Positions 25,101 to 34,129 of a DNA stretch of 64,000 nucleotides are shown here, in pieces. Made by a program: the position numbers and the translations under genes. Numbering within the stretch: position 1 is the first letter of the stretch; every line of letters begins with the position of its first letter. A model generated the notes under the pieces. The model worked only from the letters and a program-made list of their open reading frames with translations, had not been told where the DNA came from and made no database searches. The DNA comes from Ophiura sarsii (taxonomy: Eukaryota; Echinodermata; Ophiuroidea; Amphilepidida; Ophiuridae), in assembly GCA_035610835.1 (NCBI GenBank), contig CM069441.1, forward strand, positions 86,563,574 to 86,627,573, given 5' to 3'.

Positions 25101-28100
25101 CCTTTGTACCTTGCCCACGCGGCTCAACCAGGGGGGACCAATTGCCATATCGCCCGGTCTTAATTATCCCTTTGTATCTTGCCCACGCGGCTCAACCAGG
25201 GGGGACCAATTGCCATATCGCCCGGTCTTAATTATTCCTTTGTATCTTGCCCACGCGGCTCAACCAGGGGGGACCAATTGCCATATCGCCCGGTCTTAAT
25301 TATCCCTTTGTATCTTGCCCACGCGGCTCAACCAGGGGGGACCAATTGCCATATCGCCCGGTCTTAATTATTCCTTTGTATCTTGCCCACGCGGCTCAAC
25401 TAAGGGGGACCAATTGCCATATCGCCCGGTCTTAATTATTCCTTTGTATCTTGCCCACGAGGCTCAACCAGGGGGGACCAATTGCCATATCGTCCGGTCT
25501 TAATTATCCCTTTGTATCTTGCCCACGCGGCTCAACCAGGGGGGACCAATTGCCATATCGCCCGGTCTTAATTATTCCTTTGTATCTTGCCCACGCGGCT
25601 CAACCAGGGGGGACCAATTGCCATATCGCCCGGTCTTAATTATCCTTTATTTTATATTAATTGAAGTTACCAATTGTTCTACTGCATGATGTAGTGGATG
25701 GCATATATTGTAATTTTAAGGAGAAATTTTTAAAAAGTCAGGGATTTAAATCCCAATTATTCTCTTTAATATAAGAAATATTTATAAATGGTAAAAGAAA
25801 GTTATTCAATTTATTATGAAGTCAAAAGAAATGTATTACTGCTTCATCCTATAATTGGTATTATATTAATTAGGCCAACTCATTTAGAGTTCAACTAGTT
25901 AATTACCGTGCAAAAATCAATTTTCTGAAACTATCACTTGATAAGATTTCTGTTACAAGATTGGGCCAACGCAATCCCCACATGTTCCCAGTGCTTAGGG
26001 TGATTAACATGGGAACCCCCCCCCCCCCAACCCCGCAAAAAAAAAAAAAAAAAAAAGGGGGGGGGGGGGTCATACAAGTTTATCCTTTCGTGGGCGCCTT
26101 AAAACGAAAGTATAAATCTTGGTTGGCAGTGTTTTGGTTTCCAAAGGTTAAAAGTCGTTAAATAATTGATTACGATAAATAATTATAATGATAATATTGA
26201 TTAAGGTCATTACCTGAGGAAATTATACAAATAGTCCTAACAGTTTGAATTTATTTAATGGTTAGGTAGCTTTTCTCCGGGGCTTCTTTCGTCTGCGCGA
26301 TGAAGCTCAGGGTGGTGGTTTGCGCCCCATGCCGTGATCGGGATGAAACTCTTAAAAAGTTGATAATTGGATAATATGATACATGACATATCCATGGCAA
26401 CTTGTTTGATTAAAAATTGGCCTAAATGAAATAATTAGTTATGCATTGGCATATCTATCTGGCCAAATTGACCCTGATGTGCATTGGCACATCGATGGCA
26501 CTAATCATTCGTGATTGATTGACAAATAGTATTTTGAATAATTTGATAATAATATACATGACATCTATGGCAACATTGTTGGACTTTGCATTGGCAAATG
26601 GTATAATGTAGATTAAATGCCTTGGCATATCTATCTGGCATAATTGACCCTGAGGTGCATTGGCACATGTGCATTGGCACATTTGGCAATTCATTTCGGC
26701 CTCTTTTTGTTTGCGCAATGGAGATAGGGGGTAGTTTGCGCTCTCCTGTCGATTTGGTTGATAACTCATATAATGGTCTTTGATTCCGTGCATTGTTGTG
26801 TAGATTATGTTTGGTATGACATGTGATACATGTAGGCTTTATAAATAAAAGCAACCTCTTGCATGGCATGGCGATGTCCGCAAATTACCTTTTGTGTCCT
26901 GCCTATTGTTTCCAGGGTCTGACGGTAATCAAAAATTTCCGAGATGCAATTGAGCAAATTTTATTTTACCGCCCGCCCTGGCAACGTTGTTTGCCCCGGC
27001 CTGTTTCCGGTTGGCCTTTTGTTACGCGTTTCACGCATGCATGGTTGGTTCGTCGCGGACCACTTATTCCCTTTCATACCTCGCGGGCTTTCTCGTGGCG
27101 TCCCTTTGGTATCATTACGTTCATGCTAGCGCATGCGAGAGGTCGTGTCTGATAGTTCAGTTAAATCAGAAATTTTCCCACCCACCCACCCGCTAGAAGT
27201 AAGTGGGGGTGTGATCCATGGTAGGCCCACAGTCAATGTTATGACATAGGGCAGTGTTTTAGTTTCCAAAGGTTAAAAGTCGTTAAATAATTGATTACGA
27301 TAAATAATTATAATGATAATATTGATTAAGGTCATTACCTGAGGAAATTATACAAATAGTCCTAACAGTTTGAATTTATTTAATGGTTAGGTAGCTTTTC
27401 TCCGGGGCTTCTTTCGTCTGCGCGATGAAGCTCAGGGTGGTGGTTTGCGCCCCATGCCGTGATCGGGATGAAACTCTTAAAAAGTTGATAATTGGATAAT
27501 ATGATACATGACATATCCATGGCAACTTGTTTGATTAAAAATTGGCCTAAATGAAATAATTAGTTATGCATTGGCATATCTATCTGGCCAAATTGACCCT
27601 GATGTGCATTGGCACATCGATGGCACTAATCATTCGTGATTGATTGACAAATAGTATTTTGAATAATTTGATAATAATATACATGACATCTATGGCAACA
27701 TTGTTGGACTTTGCATTGGCAAATGGTATAATGTAGATTAAATGCCTTGGCATATCTATCTGGCATAATTGACCCTGAGGTGCATTGGCACATGTGCATT
27801 GGCACATTTGGCAATTCATTTCGGCCTCTTTTTGTTTGCGCAATGGAGATAGGGGGTAGTTTGCGCTCTCCTGTCGATTTGGTTGATAACTCATATAATG
27901 GTCTTTGATTCCGTGCATTGTTGTGTAGATTATGTTTGGTATGACATGTGATACATGTAGGCTTTATAAATAAAAGCAACCTCTTGCATGGCATGGCGAT
28001 GTCCGCAAATTACCTTTTGTGTCCTGCCTATTGTTTCCAGGGTCTGACGGTAATTGTAATCATGAATCGATTGCGTTGTCCTTGGCTTTTTCCCTATTCG

Positions 28101-29386
28101 CTACACAGTGAACTTGCCCTAATTCATCGGTTTTACATACATGACTATAACAAAAGAAATATTTAACCGATGATAGCAAAATTATACATTTTTGGAAAGC
28201 TCTCAAATAGGGGAATTCAAAAATGCCGTTTAAATCAGGATAGGGTGAATACCAAAAAATATATACTTGTAAAGTCTAATAAATATGAAATTTAAACGTT
28301 TGTGCTCATTTACTTCTCGATATAGTATATTTCAACATGTTTACCATTAACAACTATTATGTTCTGATGGGTAATTGCATGAGGAACTTAAATATGCACA
28401 GTAAAATTATGATTGGGATAGGTATAAAATTATTATTGAGCTTAAATCAAAATATGAAAAAAATCGATAATGTTTTAACATTATTAATCACAACATGTTA
28501 CCATCAGGTCTTATCTAAATTCCAATAGCATATTTGGATTCCTTGTGAGATTACCGTTCAGAAAATATATACTTTTTATGGGGTAGACAAATAGTTATTG
28601 CGATATGCTAATTCGAATCTCAGATGGTGTAAAATGTAAAAATCTGGACATGCAACGGTAAGGGTGGCGAGTTCAAAACACACGGCCATATGAAAGCTAT
28701 GAAGATTGTTAAACGGGGTCAGTCGTCACAAACATGCACAAACACAATAGCCAAACGACCTTGCTTTTGTTAACACTCCCTACACAGAGGACTGCAGTGC
28801 AAATCCCTACGATTTTCGCTATGTAATCTCTATGGCGGATTTCATTCCGTTGTATGAAGCTATGATGTTTGCGTGGTTTTCGCTATCTCCAAGCAGATAG
28901 AGCAATACGTACATGGACTTTTTTTGTAGACGAGGGTTCATTTCATGATTTGGTGAGGTTTAGAATGAGTTAGGATTCCTGTAATTTCGAAGACCACAGA
29001 TTTTCAAAACGTGAATTTTCCAACATTTTAAGACATAAATTTGGTCACAAAACGTGTTTAATACTATACATTTTACCGTTCTGCAGATGCTAATGACCCT
29101 CCTCTAAAATTCTACATGATTTTTAACACGTTTCTCAGTTTTTGAGATGCCCAAATAGACCACTTTCCGAAGCTATTTCTAGCAAATATTGCAGTCACTG
29201 AATCCATTGTTTTCTTGTGTATAACAAAATCTGACATGCAGCGTGACCTCCCTGCTGGCTGGTGTTACACAATCTTCTGATCTATCATTCACTACATGTT
29301 TTCTTTATTCTCATTTATTTCAGAAACTCGACCAGCCTGATCGGAAAACTGCCTGGGTGGAGATTGCTCTAGAGGAGCCTAAATAG
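9359..29386 (+). CDS. TMEM145/GPR180-family seven-transmembrane protein (14 exons)
   Basis: This is a predicted membrane receptor-like protein of about 510 residues (human TMEM145 is about 490, GPR180 about 440). Exons: 9359-9451, 10555-10632, 10996-11067, 11765-11860, 11967-12035, 12211-12379, 12644-12715, 13485-13637, 16073-16151, 16432-16595, 17609-17765, 18814-18934, 19561-19707, 29324-29386. Residues 1-20 form a signal peptide. A lumenal or extracellular domain carries the family signature ARWWYITLMNC in exon 6. Seven hydrophobic segments follow at roughly 199-215, 226-250, 269-288, 300-320, 337-365, 370-393 and 410-428. The block RISTAGSIKL, HFP after TM5, and FPYHMRSNQ after TM7 are typical of this family (Pfam GpcrRhopsn4). 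The start ATG has A at -3 and is followed by the signal peptide. The exon 5/6 junction is the only uncertain joint. I cannot decide between TMEM145 and GPR180 orthology; length and signature slightly favour TMEM145. Molecular function is poorly known for the family. Confidence 0.85.
10555..10632 (+). CDS. TMEM145/GPR180-like exon 2
   Basis: Encodes DIFFLDRFVFNPVSESVF and a further eight residues between a ttcatag acceptor and a gtaagt donor, phase 0 at both ends. The aromatic-rich beta-strand pattern resembles the N-terminal domain of TMEM145. Confidence 0.8.
10996..11067 (+). CDS. TMEM145/GPR180-like exon 3
   Basis: 24 codons beginning PLGLYRLAMFEKNW, phase 0 at both ends, tttacag acceptor and gtaagt donor. 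It lies between an oligo(C) run near 10.87 kb and a pentanucleotide microsatellite starting near 11.1 kb. Confidence 0.78.
11097..11330. repeat. ACATG/ACTTG pentanucleotide microsatellite
   Basis: About 45 five-base units, almost all acatg or acttg, with rarer variants at the right end, in intron 3 of the TMEM145/GPR180-like gene. Confidence 0.92.
11765..11860 (+). CDS. TMEM145/GPR180-like exon 4
   Basis: 32 codons, beginning ICSEKLKKASIVDTLTREA, phase 0 at both ends. Contains cysteines C83 and C103 of the extracellular domain. Confidence 0.78.
11967..12035 (+). CDS. TMEM145/GPR180-like exon 5 (3' end uncertain)
   Basis: Starts after ttttccag with GSNSNSHFLLGNFNTITW. The best-looking donor, gtatga at 12023, would leave phase 2, and joining it to exon 6 throws the conserved RWWY segment out of frame. 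The gtgtag donor at 12036 keeps frame and adds RYDWC. I give that end, with low certainty about the exact boundary. Confidence 0.55.
12089..12141 (+). repeat. 53-base oligo(C) run in the 175-bp intron 5
   Basis: An unbroken run of C occupies almost a third of the short intron between exons 5 and 6 and ends 69 bases before exon 6. It is the longest of about ten such runs in the window. Confidence 0.9.
12211..12379 (+). CDS. TMEM145/GPR180-like exon 6 (family signature)
   Basis: Encodes YIYCQGQRDW, then ARWWYITLMNC and the rest of the extracellular domain up to AEEQ. The spacing from YxxC to RWWY agrees with vertebrate TMEM145. Ends in phase 1 at gtaagt. Confidence 0.85.
12644..12715 (+). CDS. 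TMEM145/GPR180-like exon 7 (TM1)
   Basis: Begins TLQTNIGFGAGYILMFLW, the first transmembrane helix. Phase 1 in and out, tatcag acceptor, gtaagt donor. Confidence 0.85.
13485..13637 (+). CDS. TMEM145/GPR180-like exon 8 (TM2)
   Basis: Begins ILKKQRLLHSTYNLFYLS and encodes the second helix and following loop. Phase 1 in and out. The intron after it holds two abutting transposons at 13963-15251 and 15250-15974. Confidence 0.87.
13963..15251. mobile_element. TIR element packed with GTCA/TGAC microrepeats
   Basis: The termini are inverted repeats, tacacacttaaaaataggta at the left and tacctatttttaagtgtgta at the right. The interior contains dozens of short gtcaaaatgac-like and agtcat-like units in both orientations, with little other sequence apart from a unique middle (about 14.36-14.77 kb). 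No coding frame. Family not recognised. A shorter piece with a similar style begins near 31726. Confidence 0.7.
15250..15974. mobile_element. Mariner-type MITE, 725 bp
   Basis: The ends carry the inverted pair cattcaataagttctacccc and ggggtagaacttattgaatg, with outer bases close to TACGAGGGTCATTC. These ends resemble those of the elements at 1-1188 and 36266. It directly abuts the GTCA-rich element, sharing the TA. No transposase frame. Confidence 0.65.
16073..16151 (+). CDS. TMEM145/GPR180-like exon 9 (TM3)
   Basis: HVLSSIGTLVFVVNLMLIGK, the third helix, followed by GYTVT. Phase 1 to phase 2, ttcatag acceptor, gtaggt donor. Confidence 0.87.
16432..16595 (+). CDS. TMEM145/GPR180-like exon 10 (TM4 and start of TM5)
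   Basis: Opens with RISTAGSIKLTVF, a family-conserved block, then TM4, a polar loop and the glycine-rich start of TM5 (SPVGLGLIVMRF). Phase 2 to phase 1. Confidence 0.88.
16639..16993. mobile_element. TTAA-flanked MITE, copy 1
   Basis: Begins TTAAAGGGAGATGTTCTGAT and shares cgattttcaacttgatgttt and ggttaaccac with the copy at 43212-43577. The right end (gatcggaaca) is partly decayed. Confidence 0.6.
17609..17765 (+). CDS. TMEM145/GPR180-like exon 11 (TM5-TM6)
   Basis: Encodes the rest of TM5 (AIWLLYTVVITLIHFPRKKK) and TM6 beginning FYLPFLMFFTCWFLAEPA. Phase 1 to phase 2, tatacag acceptor. A ctcccgc microrepeat and an oligo(C) run at about 17.2 kb lie in the preceding intron. Confidence 0.88.
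18814..18934 (+). CDS. TMEM145/GPR180-like exon 12 (TM7)
   Basis: REKWVNGMYWSMSFFGYYTW begins TM7, followed by FPYHMRSNQ, matching the conserved FPYHVRT segment of the family. Phase 2 to phase 0. Confidence 0.88.
18966..19257. mobile_element. Probable short TIR element with oligo(G), oligo(T) and oligo(C) runs
   Basis: ggccgtcagatg at the left and gtctgacggccctg at the right are inverted. Between them are a G run, a T-rich stretch and a 40-base C run (about 19153-19192). Termini of the form CAGGGCCG suggest hAT type, but the left end is decayed and no TSD is clear. Confidence 0.45.
19561..19707 (+). CDS. TMEM145/GPR180-like exon 13 (cytoplasmic tail)
   Basis: Encodes an acidic tail beginning VGILPIEDDDTVGYTTSDND and ending GGTLPVT, phase 0 at both ends, gtaagt donor. 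The next intron is 9616 bp. Confidence 0.82.
19763..20555 (+). repeat. Degenerate ~20-bp minisatellite (cctctataattcaatgaag)
   Basis: Dozens of imperfect units of about 20 bases such as gcctctataattcaatgaa fill this intronic stretch. Near 20143 the array is broken by a copy of the exon 13 end and donor. Confidence 0.8.
21029..21278 (+). repeat. Split direct repeat A1
   Basis: Runs from aatcaaaaatttccgag to atcagaaatttt and appears identical to 26927-27176. It is GC-richer than its surroundings (for example ccgcccgccctggcaacg) and has short inverted ends aaaaatttc/gaaatttt. Confidence 0.75.
22828..22850. repeat. Short (TA)n microsatellite
   Basis: About ten TA units inside the body of the split-direct-repeat element. 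Confidence 0.8.
23472..23545 (+). pseudogene. tRNA-like sequence (tRNA pseudogene or SINE head)
   Basis: A good A box, tagctcagtcgg (23479-23490), and a B box, cgatcgaatcc (23523-23533), lie 32 bases apart, with a T-arm stem ccgg/ccgg. The anticodon stem does not pair well and the acceptor arm gggagtt has no clean partner, so a working tRNA is unlikely. It may be a tRNA-derived SINE head or an internal pol III promoter within the larger element. Confidence 0.5.
25079..25650 (+). repeat. 68-bp minisatellite, about 8.4 copies
   Basis: Tandem units of exactly 68 bp around cgcccggtcttaattat and gcccacgcggctcaacc. Alternate units read attattcc or attatccc, giving a partial 136-bp higher-order period. 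Part of the body of the split-direct-repeat element. Confidence 0.9.
26125..26929 (+). repeat. Split direct repeat B1
   Basis: 805 bp from ggcagtgtttt to ctgacggtaat, matching 27250-28054 at a fixed offset of 1125 with one noticed mismatch (26136 g against 27261 a). It abuts A2. Confidence 0.78.
26927..27176 (+). repeat. Split direct repeat A2
   Basis: 250-bp copy of A1, offset 5898 bp. It is followed by 73 unique bases containing a cccaccc microrepeat before B2 starts. Confidence 0.78.
27250..28054 (+). repeat. Split direct repeat B2 (right end of element)
   Basis: 805-bp copy of B1. After its terminal ggtaat the sequence changes to tgtaatcatg, unlike B1, which runs into A2, so this marks the outer right boundary. 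Confidence 0.75.
28055..29323 (+). other. Rest of intron 13, no gene seen
   Basis: Unique-looking intron sequence. The part around 28536-28700 (ending near aacacacggccatatg) resembles 35750-35930 in the intergenic region, so it is probably an old dispersed repeat. Confidence 0.5.
29324..29386 (+). CDS. TMEM145/GPR180-like exon 14 (terminal)
   Basis: After a ctcatttatttcag acceptor, in phase 0, it encodes KLDQPDRKTAWVEIALEEPK and a TAG stop. The correct phase, strong acceptor and end of the reading frame support it as the last coding exon, although the tail is not conserved enough to prove it. Confidence 0.7.
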   Translation, partial: KLDQPDRKTAWVEIALEEPK

Positions 29387-29605
29387 GCTCTAATTGTTGG
29401 GTGGGTGGGGTTTTGGGTTTTACATAATTATATAAGGGAGGGTTATCACTTCAAAGTTGACATATGATGGCGTACATCTATGTACGATCTTTTTACCGAC
29501 TGTAAACATTATTATATACATATTTATTTCATGAAGAAGTCAGCCGACTCATTACTTTACATAGATTCAACCTTTTTCCATATACTTTCACAATTACATC
29601 ATTTA

Positions 29606-29636
29606 AATAAAATCAACCGGCCATTTCATGAATAAA
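29606..29636 (+). terminator. Candidate polyadenylation signals
   Basis: AATAAA at 29606-29611 and again at 29631-29636, about 220-250 bases after the stop codon, would give a short 3' UTR. Confidence 0.5.
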
Positions 29637-29923
29637 ATATTATCATATAATTAATGCCGAATACAAAATACTGTCGTGTGTAATTGTGTCTGTCGTTTCT
29701 ATGTGTAATTGGCTGTGTGATATGACGAGGGATGACGAGGGAATGGTATTTTAGGTAGGTATGAGCACATAATGTTTTATCTTGAATAAGATAGCATCTG
29801 AATGTCAGTGAACCAATTGATTGGCCCATCATTGCTCTTTGTAGATAGTTACAAGTTTGATTTCAAATCGCTCAGTTCATTAACCTTGCTAATGTCTGTT
29901 GGGCTATTCTTCACATTTGCTCA

Positions 29924-31728
29924 TCCTGTGATGACATTCTTTGATTACATGTGACAGGTGTTATCAATAGCAAATAGTTGCATCCTGTGATAAAATATGT
30001 TATCTTGGGAAGATGGCAAGTAGTCACATCCTATAATGACATGTGTTATCTTAGGTAGATAGCAAATTGTTGCATCCTTTGATGACATATGTTATCCTAG
30101 GTAGATAGCAAATAGTTATATCCTATGATGACATGTGTTATCTTAGGTAGATAGCGACTGGTTACATCCTTTGATGACATGTGTTATCTTAGGTAAATAG
30201 CATATAGTTGAATCCTATGATGGCATAGGTTATCTAGGTCGATATCATATAGTTGCACCATATGTTGACAAGTGTTAACTTAGGTAGATAGCAAATAGTT
30301 GCATCCTGTGATGATATGTGTTATATTAGGTAGATAACAAATAGTTGCATCCTATGACGCCATGTGTTATCTTAGGTAGATAGCAAAATAGTTGGATCCT
30401 ATAATGACATCTTATCTTAGGTAGATGGCAAATAGTTACATCCTTTGATGACATGTGTTATCTTAGGTAGATAGCTAGCAAATAGTTGCATCCTATGATG
30501 ATGTATGTTATGTTAGGTAGATAGCAAATAGTTGCATCATATGATGACATGTGTTATATTAGGTAGATAGCAAATAGTTGCATCCTATGATGACATGTGT
30601 TATCTTAGGTAGATGGCAAATGGTTGCATCCTTTGATGACATGTGTTATCTTAGGTAGATAGCAAGCAAATAGTTGCATCCTATGATGACGTATGTTATC
30701 TTAGGTAGATAGCAAATTGTTGCATCCTTTGATGACATATGTTATCCTAGGTAGATAGCAAATAGTTATATCCTATGATGACATGTGTTATCTTAGGTAG
30801 ATAGCGACTGGTTACATCCTTTGATGACATGTGTTATCTTAGGTAAATAGCATATAGTTGAATCCTATGATGGCATAGGTTATCTAGGTCGATATCATAT
30901 AGTTGCACCATATGTTGACAAGTGTTAACTTAGGTAGATAGCAAATAGTTGCATCCTGTGATGATATGTGTTATATTAGGTAGATAACAAATAGTTGCAT
31001 CCTATGACGCCATGTGTTATCTTAGGTAGATAGCAAAATAGTTGGATCCTATAATGACATCTTATCTTAGGTAGATGGCAAATAGTTACATCCTTTGATG
31101 ACATGTGTTATCTTAGGTAGATAGCTAGCAAATAGTTGCATCCTATGATGATGTATGTTATGTTAGGTAGATAGCAAATAGTTGCATCATATGATGACAT
31201 GTGTTATATTAGGTAGATAGCAAATAGTTGCATCCTATGATGACATGTGTTATCTTAGGTAGATGGCAAATGGTTGCATCCTTTGATGACATGTGTTATC
31301 TTAGGTAGATAGCAAGCAAATAGTTGCATCCTATGATGACGTATGTTATGTTAGGTAGATAGCAAATAGTTGCATCATATGATGACATTTGTTATATTAG
31401 GTAGATAGAAAATAGTTGCATCCTATGATGACATGTGCTATCTTAGGTAGATAGCAAAATAGTTGGATCCTATGATGACATATGTTATCTTAGGTAGATA
31501 GTATATAGTTGCATCCTTTCATGACATGTGCTATCTTAGGTAGATATCAAATAGTTGCATCCTATAATGACATGTGTTATCTTAGGTAGATAGCAAATAG
31601 TTGCAGCCTATGAATTACATGTGCTATCTTGGGTAGATGGCAAATAGTTGCATCCTATGATGACATGTGTTATCTCAGGTAGATAGCAAGCAAATAGTTG
31701 CATCCTATGATGACATGTGTTATCTTAA
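29924..31728 (+). repeat. 46-bp minisatellite with a duplicated 650-bp higher-order block
   Basis: About 39 units around tgttatcttaggtagatagc and tagttgcatcc. The stretch 30061-30710 is repeated almost exactly at 30711-31360, a block of 14 units, so the array grew by at least one large tandem duplication. Confidence 0.88.
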
Positions 31729-31890
31729 CACTGAAAAATAATTTGGTGTCATTTTGACACTAAAACAAGTGTCAAAAATGGGTCCTCAGTTGGCCACCTA
31801 AAGGTGTCAAATTGACACCATTATGGGTGTAAAATATGACACCTTTTGGTGTCATATTCATTTTGACACCTAGTATACGAAATGAACAAT
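31726..31890. mobile_element. Fragment of a GTGTCA-microrepeat element
   Basis: Starts aacactgaaaaataatttgg and is packed with gtgtcaaaatgacac-like units in both orientations. The start and style resemble the GTCA-rich element at 13963. No right terminus was found. Confidence 0.45.
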
Positions 31891-33501
31891 GAATATAATG
31901 TTTGTCAATTTAAATTGACTCAAATAATATATTATTTTCAATTAATATTTTCAAAATGTACATTCATAACATTCATAAAGGGGATTCAAAAAACATCAAA
32001 TCACCGTCAAGTTTTGCCTATTTAACATACCGAATTACCTAGCTTTTTTGTAATATTTAATTCGTTAAATTCGTTTAGTTGCTCATATAGCAGGGGAGGA
32101 GCGGGGAGTGTACGCCGTAGCCCTATGGGCAGTTCGCCCACCACGTGATTCTCATACATGTCATCTTTGCGGCCATTGGTTGAATTTAGGGCGTATAGAT
32201 TGCAGTAGTATGTTGCAAGCTTCCCATATTAACGTGACAGATCACCGTAACATGTTTGTCAATTTATCATCCAAAAACCAGTTTTGGCCTCGCAAAAGTG
32301 AATTTTCTTCCCATTTTTCATATTGATCCCAAAGATAATCGCAAAGAAGGTTTTAATGTAATCATTAGGTAGGTATGGGATTGATTATGGATTTGATGCA
32401 GTTTACAACCCCTCACTGTGGGATATCCGTGGTATAGGTCAATGCACTTAGTGCGCTAAATGCACATACGGCGCCCTATGATGATGGAACAGGAATGAAT
32501 AACTTTAATCAAAACTATTGCAATATTTGCTCAAACGCGCCTCATAAATGCTTATTTTTACCCTTTATATGGGATTTTGGCGGCCATTTTGAAAAGCGCC
32601 CTCATTTTGGACCTCTTTATAGATTCTGTAATACAAACGTAGCTTCTTTATGAATAACTCTAATCAAAACTAATGCAAAAAGTGGTCAAAATGCCTCATG
32701 GGATTTTGGCGGCCATTTTGAAAAAAGCGCCCTCACGGAAAAGTTCTCAGGATACATCCTGTTTACCTCAGATATTCTTGTTCCCCATGAAGAACTGGTC
32801 TAGAAAAACCACATGAGAATTTCTCCTTCTCCAGGTGGCACCTCCCTCAATTTTAACCCGGTCTATTTATATAGTTATGATTTTGCATAATTTCAAAATT
32901 GTAATTTTCCTCTTACAGGATTGTAATTATAAAAATAGTTATCAGGAATGGAGTAACATTAATATTAGAGGAGAATATTTCAAAATGTGGTATTTCTTAT
33001 TAGTTTTAAATTCTGAACGATATGTTCCGCAAACAAAGTGCCCCAACCCTATATTTTGGACCCCTACATTTTATTTGGAATAAAATAACGAAGAATAACG
33101 AATATAGGGCCTATGTATATATTGGATATTATGGTACTTTTTGTAGCCTAATTCTGAGCCTAGGGCGAACTTGCCCCGGCCAGCCTGTGGGCGAACCTAC
33201 CCCGGCGTCGGACAAGTTCGTCTTTTTGAGACACGGCCTGTCTTTATCATTTTACTCTTGCACCGTAGTTCAGGTTTGGTTCATTATGAACAAATGATAT
33301 ACATCGCGCACGCGCTGAAAAAAGGACATTTGTGTTGGGAAGTGATGTAAAACCCGGGAAATATTTGGCAATTGGCTGAAGACCTTAAACGAAATTTAGT
33401 TGAAAACTGAAACCAGATTTTCATTTTAAAGGACCTGACGTGACGCGTGTGACATAGTTGTTGAAGATCGTGATTTTACCCAATATAGGCCTATTATAAT
33501 A
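31891..33501. other. Intergenic, no gene seen
   Basis: Contains two related direct copies around gggattttggcggccatttt (near 32571 and 32700). No supported gene. Confidence 0.5.
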
Positions 33502-34129
33502 CAGGGTGAGTCAAAAAAAAGTTTAAATTGAAAAAATCAACAACAAAAAATTCTGACCACAAAATCAAGGCAAACAAAACTTTAAATGATTGCGCCATTT
33601 CTTTGCTACCATCTGGAAAAAAAGATCACGCTATTTGCTGATACCGTTAAGTAAATATGCACGTTTTTTTAATTTCAAGCTTAACGAGCTTTAAATGTTT
33701 ACAAAAACTCATTTGATAATCCAGCATCTTGTTTGGTTTTTCTCCTTATCTTTGAGAGTGTGCTTAGGATGGTTGCACTGAGGGACAATAGACAGCTTTA
33801 AGGCCTATTTATGACACAATTACCACACTTTAATCATTTCATAACAAAGGAATTGATCCTTTCGCTGTCGGTTTTGTTATTTTTTATTGGTCGTTTCTTA
33901 TGAAATATATATAATGGTCAAGATCTGGAAGCGTGTTCGGACGTTAAATTTGTCACTTTTATTCAAAACAGCGTAAAATAAGTTTCGCTCAACCAATCTA
34001 AACCAGATAAAATTCATATTAAAGCTAATTAATTTGTCTTTATACCGTAGTAAATTGTTTTGAAAACCAACGAACCCTTTTTTCTAAAAAATCGCTGAAG
34101 TTGAGTAAACTTTTTTTTGACTCACCCTG
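33502..34129. mobile_element. TIR element CAGGGTGAGTC, TA-flanked, 628 bp
   Basis: TA-CAGGGTGAGTCAAAAAAAAG at the left and cttttttttgactcaccctg-TA at the right. Same termini as the element at 2758, different interior. Non-coding. Confidence 0.75.

Larger units (their letters stand above)
21029..28054. mobile_element. Ngaro/PAT-like split-direct-repeat element, no open coding frame
   Basis: A 250-bp segment (A1, 21029-21278) recurs at 26927-27176 (A2). An 805-bp segment (B1, 26125-26929) recurs at 27250-28054 (B2). The order A1 - body - B1 - A2 - B2 is the split-direct-repeat layout of Ngaro/PAT-type DIRS-order retrotransposons. B1 and A2 overlap by AAT, and the same AAT stands at the outer left edge of A1 and at the end of B2, as expected for integration of a B-A circle junction by a tyrosine recombinase. 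By eye I see only one mismatch between the B copies and none between the A copies, so the insertion looks young. The 4.85-kb body has only short chance ORFs. Alternative: unrelated local duplications. Confidence 0.6.

Noticed and set aside
25079..25650. CRISPR-like direct repeat array
   Set aside because: Head-to-tail 68-bp units with no variable spacers in eukaryotic intron DNA: a minisatellite.
21029..27176. A1 and A2 as LTRs of an LTR retrotransposon
   Set aside because: No TG...CA ends, no primer-binding site or gag-pol frame, and the extra B1/B2 pair around A2 fits split direct repeats instead.
26455..27994. Pairs of identical 112- and 122-codon minus-strand frames
   Set aside because: They lie in the duplicated B1 and B2 repeats; identity follows from the repeat, they overlap each other in different frames and show no recognisable domain.
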